Shown: piece after piece, positions 34,940 to 41,904 of the stretch
Layout: each line of letters begins with the position of its first letter
How positions within the stretch are numbered: the first letter of the stretch is position 1
Assembly: GCF_039851965.1 (NCBI RefSeq)
Contig: NZ_CP156674.1
Location: 248,001-312,000, forward strand
Length of the DNA: 64,000 bases
Reading direction: 5' to 3'
DNA from: Pseudalkalibacillus hwajinpoensis
GTDB taxonomy: Bacteria; Bacillota; Bacilli; Bacillales; Guptibacillaceae
Position numbers and translations under genes: made by a program
Notes under the pieces: model-generated
Databases searched by the model: none
Seen by the model: the letters and a program-made list of their open reading frames with translations, nothing else
What the model was told of the DNA's origin: nothing

Positions 34940-35494
34940 TCAGGAGATTAGACTAAGCCATTCTTTTCGTAAAATACCCATCTTGATTGCGTCGTAGTAC
35001 TTGCCATCTACCATTCTAGCATCCCTTATTCGCGCTTCTTCTACCATTCCAATCTTTTCAGCTACCTTCATCATACGGATATTCCCTGACCAGGTGGACA
35101 TACCGAGACGGTGAAGGTTCGTGGAACGAAAAAGAAAATCAATCCACTCTTTATATGCCTTTGTTCCATAACCACCATTCCAATACTGCTTATTGTATAT
35201 CACGATACCAGTTTCAAGCCAGTTCGTATTTCGATCAACCCAATAGGAGCCCACTGTTCCGATTACATGTTCATCAGCTAAAATCACAAGCGTATCTGGA
35301 ATTCCAGGCATGATTTCCGCATTATGCCACTCATTTCGATATTCTTCCTTCGTCAACTTTCTTTCGTGAATATATGGACCATTCCACTTCTTAGCTTCCT
35401 GAGTTTCCTCTTCAAACTTCCAGTAATAAAGATCAGAAATGTCCTGGCATGTTGCCTGTCTTAACGTGATTTTTTCTTTACAAATTATAATCAA
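34940..35494 (-). CDS. GNAT family N-acetyltransferase (RimJ/RimL-like)
   Basis: 184 residues beginning ITLRQATCQDISDLYYWKFEEE, then VIGTVGSYWVDRNTNWLETGIVIYNKQYWNGGYGTKAYKEW near residues 75-118. The Q/N-x-x-G-x-G/A motif that binds acetyl-CoA pyrophosphate is present as YWNGGYGTKA, and HRLGMSTWSGNIRMMKVAEKIG follows. It acetylates an amine of a protein or small molecule; the target is unknown. The TTG at 35494 follows AAGGTGGGAAAGG. Neighbours include another GNAT and a broken nucleotidyltransferase. Confidence 0.85.
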   Translation of the reverse strand: MIIICKEKITLRQATCQDISDLYYWKFEEETQEAKKWNGPYIHERKLTKEEYRNEWHNAEIMPGIPDTLVILADEHVIGTVGSYWVDRNTNWLETGIVIYNKQYWNGGYGTKAYKEWIDFLFRSTNLHRLGMSTWSGNIRMMKVAEKIGMVEEARIRDARMVDGKYYDAIKMGILRKEWLSLIS

Positions 35495-35535
35495 TACCCT
35501 TTCCCACCTTTTGTATCATTCCGTATAGCTTCTTT

Positions 35536-36307
35536 CTATAAAAATCTGATTGCTAACAGAAATGATTGTTTTGACAACTCAATCGCTGATTCGATTTGTT
35601 CTTTACTAGAGTTTAAAGGAGCTTTCACTTCTTTATGGAGTGATTTATTTATAATTGGATGCCATTTTATTGGTATGTGCTTTAACCCATAGTGACCTGC
35701 ACCTGCTTTTGAGATAACCTTTTGTTCCCGAATCGTATAGAACTGTCGCAGCAAACCTAAAATACACCATTCGATTTCTGCATCAATTTCTGAATCTTGT
35801 AACAGAGTATATTCAACAGCATCTTCAATTCTACTAACACGTGGCGCCCAGTATTCATTCATATTTTCACTAACATAATACACGAGATCCTGTTCTGATA
35901 CATTAATAGGTAGTGACTTAATCTCTGGCCCTGCAATCGTAATACCACTAGATTTTAGAATCCACCAAGTATTCGGATCGCAGTTCACCGCTATTATAGT
36001 AAAGCAAGCCCTGATTGTCTTGTAGAGCACTAAAATCTTCTCAGCAAATATAACCTACATCAAGCTCAAGGAGATTGTGTTTATGTTCAATCGCTCTATG
36101 TATCATCAAAAGTATTTCTTTTTCTCTCTCTGAACAACGACGATTTAATATTGTTATAAAATCAATATCACTGGACCCGGGCACGTACGCCTGCAGTGCA
36201 ATTGATCCATGAATGTATAGCCCCTCGAGCTTATTTGGAAGATGCTCATTAAACATAAATAGGTAATCTTCCATACATCCCTGTACCATAGTTGGAAGGT
36301 TCTTCAT
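35536..36307 (-). pseudogene. Broken aminoglycoside-nucleotidyltransferase-like gene
   Basis: Two reading frames together rebuild one protein of about 255 residues. The N-terminal part (36041-36307) has the nucleotidyltransferase core GLYIHGSIALQAYVPGSSDIDFITI (GS..DxD), then reaches a TGA after VGYIC. The frame continues EDFSALQDNQGLLYYNSGELRSE after that stop, then a frameshift near 35975 joins NTWWILKSSGITIAGPE and a C-terminal DUF4111-type helical domain (EWCILGLLRQFYTIREQK, KAGAGHYGLKHIP). So there is at least one stop and one frameshift. Intact relatives (ANT(9)/AadA-like) adenylylate aminoglycosides or are of unknown use. The GNAT gene upstream overlaps its RBS. Confidence 0.8.
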
Positions 36308-36308
36308 T

Positions 36309-36755
36309 TTAGTCTCCTCCACGTTTAATCCGAGTGGTTATTCCTTTAAAATAAATGATTTCTGGATCTCCTTCATCCAGATGATCAATTGAACCACATT
36401 CAACATATCCCAGTGAATGGAAAAGATGCTGCATCACCTCATTTGATTGATTGGTAGAAGAAAAAATCTTATCAGTCGGTGATAACTCCTCGAAATTACG
36501 CATTAATGACCGTGCTACACCTTTTCTTCTGTCGGTAGGGCTGACCACAACGAGTGAAATAAAAGCGTTATCAAAAAAAGAAGTATGAAAGATAAGGAAG
36601 CCTGCGTTCTTGCCATTCATTTTATATACCAAACACCTCTGTTCTACAATAGCAGCTCTTATTTCTTCGTTTCTGCTGTTATTGCCTATTACCTCTGAAT
36701 CAATTCGAAGACTATCTTTAAGGTCTATCATTTTCCCATAAGAAACATTTTTCAC
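36309..36755 (-). CDS. GNAT family N-acetyltransferase
   Basis: 148 residues with a compact GNAT core: YKMNGKNAGFLIFH near 45, then ISLVVVSPTDRRKGVARSLMRNFEE near 66-90. R-R-K-G-V-A is the acetyl-CoA-binding motif A, followed by SNEVMQHLFHSLGYVECGSI. The start GTG at 36755 is the first in frame, but its RBS is weak; the Met at residue 9 is an alternative. It ends in RGGD-stop, with that sequence serving as the RBS of the downstream nucleotidyltransferase, so the two were one operon. Substrate unknown. Confidence 0.8.
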   Translation of the reverse strand: MKNVSYGKMIDLKDSLRIDSEVIGNNSRNEEIRAAIVEQRCLVYKMNGKNAGFLIFHTSFFDNAFISLVVVSPTDRRKGVARSLMRNFEELSPTDKIFSSTNQSNEVMQHLFHSLGYVECGSIDHLDEGDPEIIYFKGITTRIKRGGD

Positions 36756-37234
36756 ATCATCACATCCGATTTGCTAAATTCTGTAACCATGCTAGTAGAT
36801 CTCCTTGCATATCCTCTGTGAATTGTTGATGTACACCTTTGTAAATGAAAAGATTTATCCACCTTGATTTGAAAGCATTTCATTAAGATCGAATACATAG
36901 GATCAAGCCAGGATCTTATCCTTATTTTAACAATACTAAACAAAACTGGATATCATTATCGATAAAAAACTGAAGATCGGGGTTTGTCACCTCATCCAAT
37001 AACAGTGAAGGTTACTGCAGCCACCTAGCAGCCGCTGTAACCCTTTTTTCGTTCGAAAATGACCAGTGGTCCTTAATTACTTTGTGATCATTCTCTATGA
37101 TCATTTCCTATTTCTGAATTAGTTTTTTACTTAATTCAATATGGAAGGAAATATCGCAAGGTTCGACACTGAAACAGTTGGAGGTTATCTTTAGAAGGTT
37201 GCTATTCTTTTCCTTATCCCATTCCATCATGTCA
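36756..37234. other. 480-base region with gene debris and an orphan terminator
   Basis: No intact gene is visible. On the minus strand a short frame ending near 36766 reads GVHQQFTEDMQGDLLAWLQNLA before a stop, preceded by frame breaks. It looks like the C-terminus of a lost gene of unknown type. A plus-strand terminator sits at 37008-37050. I see no RNA gene. Confidence 0.4.
37008..37050 (+). terminator. Orphan plus-strand terminator
   Basis: Arms AAGGTTACAGC-like and GCTGTAACC (GGTTAC..GTAACC core) followed by six Ts on the plus strand. No plus-strand gene lies upstream within 3 kb apart from desaturase debris, so it may mark a lost gene or a small RNA. Confidence 0.6.
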
Positions 37235-37663
37235 TCAAAAAGGGCTATTCCAAATAATTGAAATAGCCCTTTTTAACGAATTATTAGCTTCCTGCGATAA
37301 CTGATAAAAGCTCTTCTTATCTTTATCTGTCACAAATGCCCGCTGTTCAAAAACGTTATAACCTTTTTTACGAATCGATTTAAGAATTGCTCGGTATAAT
37401 ACGGCTGAGCTTTTGACAGGAAGGCGAGCATCGAGTGGATAGAGATCCATGGCTGAGAAAGCTTTCTCATAATGTGATTCGGCTCTGTTCGCAAGTCTCT
37501 TCCACACGTCGATAAACTCTTTGTTGAGTCTGCGATTAAGTAAATCATCGATCATATAACCTGAAGCTATCATTTCATTAATAGGCAGATAGATTCGTTT
37601 CCGCTCTAAATCTTCAGAAATACCTCGAAGGATGTTCGTGATTTGCATACCGAAAATCGACAA
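37235..37663 (-). pseudogene. crtM: crtM remnant (C-terminal half of dehydrosqualene/phytoene synthase)
   Basis: 142 codons beginning FGMQITNILRGISEDLERKRIYLP. This is the second aspartate-rich region (NxxxDxxxD-type; [20 protein letters not shown] in intact enzymes) of squalene/phytoene synthase-type condensing enzymes. The rest (AESHYEKAF, VLYRAILKSIRKKGYNVFEQRAFVTDKDK) follows the CrtM C-terminus. Intact CrtM has about 280 residues, so the N-terminal half with the first DxxxD motif is absent. Plus-strand sequence immediately across the break is a desaturase fragment. A terminator (37239-37276) overlaps its end. Confidence 0.82.
37239..37276 (-). terminator. Terminator at the end of the crtM remnant
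   Basis: Stem AAAGGGCTATT with AATAGCCCTTT and T runs on both strands, overlapping the last codons at 37235. Confidence 0.75.
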
Positions 37664-37775
37664 AGGTCCTACAATTGTCTTATTGCCTGAAATGATTTAC
37701 GAATTTCTAGATAAAGCTGGAATCCCCAGAGAAGAAATAGAAATGGTACGATGTGATCCGCTTTATCGGATAACT
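37659..37775 (+). pseudogene. Desaturase (crtN-like) fragment joined to crtM
   Basis: The plus strand reads DKGPTIVLLPEMIYEFLDKAGI then EEIEMVRCDPLYRI. This matches the region of carotenoid desaturases just after the FAD-binding motif (GPTIVxxPE.. LDPLYR). It then loses similarity. It would naturally follow, with about 25 residues missing, the GLGGLSAAIRLAVAGKGF fragment at 32963-33023. Confidence 0.7.
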
Positions 37776-37868
37776 TCCGTCCGCATATGTCACCTCAACA
37801 TATGTTATACATGCTGTTGCGGATATGTTCAACAATTAACCACAAACCTGGAACATTACCGGACTATT

Positions 37869-38369
37869 TTACTTTTTCTCAAAGAAAATATGGTTAATAT
37901 GAATGGGCTGACCTTCTTGAAGAGTAAGTTTTCCAAACGAATAATGAGACTGTTTTCGCTTGTCCGTTGGTGATCCAGGATTAAAAATGATCTTTCCCTC
38001 ATATCCTTTATGGAGCGGAATATGTGAGTGACCAAAAAGGATTAATTCAACCTCATCATCCTGGAAGTGGTCTACTGCTCTTTTCTCAGTTGTTTTCCCC
38101 TTACCGTGTCCATGAGTGACACCAATTCGATGCGACTTTAGATCAAGGATGATTTTATTCTGGAAGTTCTCATAAAAAAATGATTCGTCCACGTTCCCAT
38201 ACACTCCTGTCACTGGTGCAAATTGCGTTAATTCTTCATAGACCTGTTTTGTCTTCCAGTCACCTGCATGGATAATGAGATCAGCTTTTCGTAGCTCTAC
38301 TTCGAGAACTTCTGGAAATTGCTTTGCCATCCGTGGCATGTGGGTGTCTGATATAATAATTACATTCAA
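37869..38369 (-). CDS. YfcE/MJ0936-family metallophosphoesterase
   Basis: Calcineurin-like phosphodiesterase of about 166 residues with the metal-binding set ISDTH near the start, HAGDW near 34, GNVD near 60, THGHGKG near 85 and FGHSH near 112, followed by NPGSPTDKR. Such enzymes hydrolyse phosphodiesters in vitro, and their physiological role is uncertain. I favour the TTG at 38369 (MNVIIISDTH), because AAGGGATTGGAG lies upstream and the family begins this way; the ATG at 38387 has no RBS. It is divergent from the L,D-transpeptidase gene. Confidence 0.9.
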   Translation of the reverse strand: MNVIIISDTHMPRMAKQFPEVLEVELRKADLIIHAGDWKTKQVYEELTQFAPVTGVYGNVDESFFYENFQNKIILDLKSHRIGVTHGHGKGKTTEKRAVDHFQDDEVELILFGHSHIPLHKGYEGKIIFNPGSPTDKRKQSHYSFGKLTLQEGQPIHINHIFFEKK

Positions 38370-38417
38370 TTTCTCCAATCCCTTCATTTAAAGTGTATCT
38401 TTCAAGGGGGTATGCAT

Positions 38418-38912
38418 GTGCAGCACATTGTAAAACCAGGTGAGACAATTTCTTCTATTAGTGGCGATTATCGCGTTTCTGTTCCTACTATTATTCAAGC
38501 AAATTCACTCGCTAATCCGAATCTAATCTACCCCGGTCAACAGATTAACATCCCAGGTTATCCAGATCCTTCCACAATTCCATTTAAAATTTATATATCA
38601 CTCACGAATCGAACATTAACCCTTTTCCAAAATGGGGTCATTAGTAAGGTTTACCCTGTTGGCGTTGGACGCATGCTTCACGATACGCCAGCCGGAGATT
38701 TTATTATCATTAATAAAGCCCCGAACCCCGGTGGTCCATTTGGTACGATGTGGATGAGCATTTCAAAAATACACTATGGAATTCATGGAACAAACGATCC
38801 GTCATCGATTGGAAAATACGTCTCATTGGGATGTATCCGCATGTATAACCGTGACGTGGAAGAGCTTGCAAAAACAATTCCCATAGGAACAGCTGTAACG
38901 ATTGGAAAGTGA
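38418..38912 (+). CDS. LysM and L,D-transpeptidase (YkuD) domain protein
   Basis: About 164 residues. A LysM domain at the N-terminus (HIVKPGETISSISGDYRVSVPTIIQANSL, PGQQINIP) would bind peptidoglycan. The YkuD domain follows (KIYISLTNRTLTLFQNG, TPAGDFIIINK) with the catalytic HGTNDPSSIGKYVSLGCIRM motif, His and Cys near residues 124 and 140. It makes 3-3 crosslinks or attaches groups to murein, as B. subtilis YkuD does in spores. No signal peptide is seen, as in YkuD. The GTG at 38418 is seven bases after AAGGGGG; the ATG at 38412 is too close. Confidence 0.92.
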   Translation: MQHIVKPGETISSISGDYRVSVPTIIQANSLANPNLIYPGQQINIPGYPDPSTIPFKIYISLTNRTLTLFQNGVISKVYPVGVGRMLHDTPAGDFIIINKAPNPGGPFGTMWMSISKIHYGIHGTNDPSSIGKYVSLGCIRMYNRDVEELAKTIPIGTAVTIGK

Positions 38913-38928
38913 CCTAAAGATGGATACA

Positions 38929-38965
38929 AAGGAAACACCGTCTGCTAAAGACGGTGTTTCCTTTG
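38929..38965. terminator. Bidirectional terminator
   Basis: A 15-bp stem AAGGAAACACCGTCT/AGACGGTGTTTCCTT between convergent genes. Confidence 0.92.
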
Positions 38966-38970
38966 TTCCA

Positions 38971-39753
38971 CTACTTATAAAAGTCGTATAAGAGACGACC
39001 CGAATTGGCGATCGCTTCTCTTCCATAACGGTTTTCTATTAACCCCGCCGTTAAAAACACATAAATAACAGGGCCCGATGATGTAGATAATATACCAGCA
39101 TCATGCTCAACGCCTGGAAGTTCCCCTGTTTTATTCGCTAGAACTTGATTCTTCAAGTTTGAAATCTTTGCAGGAAACTTGTCTTTGAACTGCTGTTGCT
39201 TTAAGACATCGATGGCCCAATCCATTGAGGACTTTGAAAGAAGATGGCTGTTTACTAATTCATTAAGTAGTAGATAGGTATCTTTTGCACTAACCATATT
39301 ATCTTTTCCAGCTTTAACAGCTTTTCGGTCCATCATTTTACGCATTAACTTCGAATGAAAAGCTCCTGCTTTCTTCATGGTATGATTAATTTCTGCTCTA
39401 CCAAGGACATCAATTAGCTGGTTCGTAGCTGTATTATCGGAGGTAATGATCATGAGTTTGATCAAATCAGAAATTGTCCAATTGAGATGTTTTGAAAGAA
39501 GGGCAACAACGCCTGCTCCTTCAACAATATTGGTAGGATCAATTGAGATCTCACTTTCGAACTCCAGCTTGTGATCGTCTATCTGTTTCAGCGCCTCGAT
39601 CATGATACCTAGCTTTATCACACTCGCAGCCGATACTGGCTGATCTGCATTGTATGAGATTTCACCATCTGGTGCCATTACAAATAGTGATTGGTTACCT
39701 TCAAGACTATGAAAGCACGCCAGAATTTTTTCGGAGATGTGTTCAAAATTCAT
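38971..39753 (-). CDS. Class A beta-lactamase-fold serine hydrolase
   Basis: 260 residues with the penicillin-recognising triad of motifs: SAASVIKLG (SxxK, Ser near 44), SDNTATN (SDN, near 105) and NKTGELPG (KTG, near 210). No signal peptide or lipobox is present, and the region expected to hold the deacylating Glu166 reads RKMMDRKAVKAG with no ExxLN. It is therefore probably not a resistance beta-lactamase. It overlaps ykfC by four bases and so belongs to the murein-peptide operon, where a peptidase or amidase role is possible. That role is inference. Confidence 0.8.
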   Translation of the reverse strand: MNFEHISEKILACFHSLEGNQSLFVMAPDGEISYNADQPVSAASVIKLGIMIEALKQIDDHKLEFESEISIDPTNIVEGAGVVALLSKHLNWTISDLIKLMIITSDNTATNQLIDVLGRAEINHTMKKAGAFHSKLMRKMMDRKAVKAGKDNMVSAKDTYLLLNELVNSHLLSKSSMDWAIDVLKQQQFKDKFPAKISNLKNQVLANKTGELPGVEHDAGILSTSSGPVIYVFLTAGLIENRYGREAIANSGRLLYDFYK

Positions 39754-40658
39754 CCTTTATTCCCCCAATATCTTCTTACACCACACAATTCTTCTTCATA
39801 AATCGTTCCTTTTAATGGGGTGATTTCTATGAATCGTCCTGTGCTTGGTGAGTGAATCATCTTTCCATCCCCATAATAGATACCTACGTGGTGAACAGAA
39901 CCTTTGCCCTCTTCGTATGCAAAAAAGAGCAAGTCACCTTTTTCCCACTCTCCATCAACAACTGTTCCTTCTTTTAGCTGGTCATGAGCGTCTCTAGGAA
40001 TGGTCCATCCGATTGCACGAGCCATGTTGTGGCTAAATCCAGAACAGTCGTAACCATAGGAAGACATCCCTCCCCACAAATATAAAAGACCTACAAAACG
40101 TTCAGCCTCTTTCACGAGGTCTTCACCTGTTCCAAATGGTATTTCTTCCGGTTGCAATCGAGCACTTGATTTGCTGATGAGTTGATTCCCATTAGGGGTC
40201 CAGACAACGTAATCTCTTTCACGTTCTTGAAGTAGTGGTAATTGGGTTTGGAAGCTAAGCGCTATACTCATTACACCGTCTTCATTAGTCATTGGAACAT
40301 CATGATCTGTGATCAAAACCATCCTATTACCCGGTTCAGGAAGTTGCTTCGAAAGCTGACCGGTAGGAATCCATCCGGGATATCCCCTTTCATCTTTTGA
40401 TGAAGGTTGGGATGGAACTAGTACGTATGACCAATTGCCACGCTCATCAAGAACGATTACTTCTTCCCCATAAAGAACCTGAGATTGAATATGATTATTA
40501 TTGCAAAGTTCAAGACTCAATGAGTATGTAAGACCTTCAATCCAGTTCTCAAGCTTTACCGGGTTTTTAATAGCATCTTCATCAATCACCCTTGCCTTTT
40601 CTGGTGAAGTCCAGAGTGTTGCTGCAGTTACTGCAATTGTTTTTCTAGTTATTCCCAA
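39750..40658 (-). CDS. ykfC: NlpC/P60 gamma-D-glutamyl-L-diamino-acid endopeptidase (YkfC-like)
   Basis: Cuts murein peptides between D-Glu and the diamino acid, working on L-Ala-gamma-D-Glu-type fragments. 302 residues: N-terminal SH3-like regions (VLYGEEVIVLDERGNWSYV, GYPGWIPTGQL) and a C-terminal NlpC/P60 domain with the catalytic Cys in SYGYDCSGFSH near 210 and His residues in VHHVGIYYGDGKMIHSP near 258-270. No signal peptide, consistent with a cytosolic recycling role like B. subtilis YkfC. It overlaps ykfB by 14 bases. Confidence 0.92.
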   Translation of the reverse strand: MGITRKTIAVTAATLWTSPEKARVIDEDAIKNPVKLENWIEGLTYSLSLELCNNNHIQSQVLYGEEVIVLDERGNWSYVLVPSQPSSKDERGYPGWIPTGQLSKQLPEPGNRMVLITDHDVPMTNEDGVMSIALSFQTQLPLLQERERDYVVWTPNGNQLISKSSARLQPEEIPFGTGEDLVKEAERFVGLLYLWGGMSSYGYDCSGFSHNMARAIGWTIPRDAHDQLKEGTVVDGEWEKGDLLFFAYEEGKGSVHHVGIYYGDGKMIHSPSTGRFIEITPLKGTIYEEELCGVRRYWGNKG

Positions 40659-41745
40659 TCGTAACGCCTCCCCTTTTTACCTCATTTATCCCTAATCCGA
40701 AGTCCTCCGTAAAGCTCATTTTATTCCTATCATACACAACGCCCCCACTAACTAGATCTTCTTTCAACATAAGAGGTGCATCAAAATCATAGCGCGTTAT
40801 GTTTGGTTGACTTGCCGCTAGATGGGCAGCAGCAGTAATGCCGACTCGCGATTCAATCATGCTTCCGACCATGCATTCCATCCCTGCACTTTCAGCCAAT
40901 GCGTTAATTTTGAGAGCTTGATGAATTCCTCCTGCTTTCATTAATTTAATATTGATCAGATCTGCTGCACGTAATTGGATCACCTTTAACGCATCCTGAG
41001 GCGAAAAGACACTTTCATCTGCCATAATTGGTGTCTGCACCGCTTCAGTCACACGTTTGAGCCCTTCAAGATCATGAGCCAGGACCGGCTGCTCAACAAG
41101 CTCAATATCAAGCCCTGCATCCTCCATCTCTCTAATCGCACTGATCGCTTCTTTCGGTTTCCAGCCCTGGTTTGCATCAATCCTGATGAGCGCACGATCT
41201 CCAATTCGGTTTCTTATTTCCTTAATTCGCTGGATATCCTGATGTATCGAATCCTTACCAACCTTAACTTTTAATATCGTAAACCCATCTTCTATGTACT
41301 CTACAGCATCATGACCCATTTCTTTTGGATCGTTAACACTCACCGTATAATCCGTTTCAAAACCATTTTGATATCCGCCAAGATACTTGTAAAGCGGCAG
41401 CTGTGATTTTTTTGCAAGAAGGTCGTAAAGAGCCATATCAACGGCTGCTTTAGCACTAGTATTCCGAACGAGAAGACGGTGCAACTGCTGAAAAACAGAT
41501 TCGTAAGCGGTCAAATCCAAACCTAGTAATTTTGGTTTTATAACGTTCCGTATAGCTGATTCGATACTTGCCGTACATTCTCCTGTAATCACAACCGTTG
41601 GAGGAGCTTCTCCCCAACCTATCTCCTTACCTGCTGTTAGTTTAACAATCACTGATTCAGCCTCCGTTACAGTTCGAAGGGCTGTTTTAAAGGGCTTTTT
41701 CAGCGGAACAGATACGATATAGGTTTCAATGTTTGTTAGTTTCAT
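40645..41745 (-). CDS. ykfB: L-Ala-D/L-Glu epimerase (enolase superfamily)
   Basis: Epimerises L-Ala-D-Glu from murein to L-Ala-L-Glu, so it can be degraded. 366 residues of the muconate-lactonising subgroup: LKVKVGKD with the general base KxK near 160, DANQGW near 190, VEQPV near 217 and ADESVFSP near 242 supply the metal-binding Asp, Glu, Asp. IKLMKAGGI near 268 holds the second catalytic Lys. The ATG at 41745 has AAAGGAGAAAG upstream; a longer frame to 41805 has none. Between dppE and ykfC, as in the B. subtilis dpp-ykf region. Confidence 0.94.
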   Translation of the reverse strand: MKLTNIETYIVSVPLKKPFKTALRTVTEAESVIVKLTAGKEIGWGEAPPTVVITGECTASIESAIRNVIKPKLLGLDLTAYESVFQQLHRLLVRNTSAKAAVDMALYDLLAKKSQLPLYKYLGGYQNGFETDYTVSVNDPKEMGHDAVEYIEDGFTILKVKVGKDSIHQDIQRIKEIRNRIGDRALIRIDANQGWKPKEAISAIREMEDAGLDIELVEQPVLAHDLEGLKRVTEAVQTPIMADESVFSPQDALKVIQLRAADLINIKLMKAGGIHQALKINALAESAGMECMVGSMIESRVGITAAAHLAASQPNITRYDFDAPLMLKEDLVSGGVVYDRNKMSFTEDFGLGINEVKRGGVTIGNN

Positions 41746-41861
41746 AGCCGCTTTCTCCTTTGCTAAATAATTCACTTCATCTGAACATAGAGTTTTGAGA
41801 CTCATTCATCTTCCTAATAATAACAGAACAAGTTGGCATTAAGTCGATCTTTCCCGAATTT

Positions 41862-41897
41862 AAAAAAAGCCCCTGGTGCTAACCACCAGGCTGGCTC
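41862..41897 (-). terminator. Terminator after dppE
   Basis: Stem AGCCTGGTGG/CCACCAGG(GG)CT-type followed by seven Ts on the minus strand. It may only partly separate dppABCE from ykfBC. Confidence 0.8.
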
Positions 41898-41904
41898 TTC
41901 ATTA

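Noticed and set aside
36752..36943. 63-codon minus-strand frame
   Set aside because: No RBS and implausible composition; another frame in the same bases holds clearer protein debris.
37869..37973. Plus-strand coding continuing from the desaturase fragment into the phosphoesterase gene
   Set aside because: Similarity to desaturases ends near 37775; the rest of the frame is antisense to the YfcE-type gene.
38971..39753. Antibiotic-resistance beta-lactamase
   Set aside because: No signal peptide, no ExxLN, and it is embedded in a murein-peptide operon.
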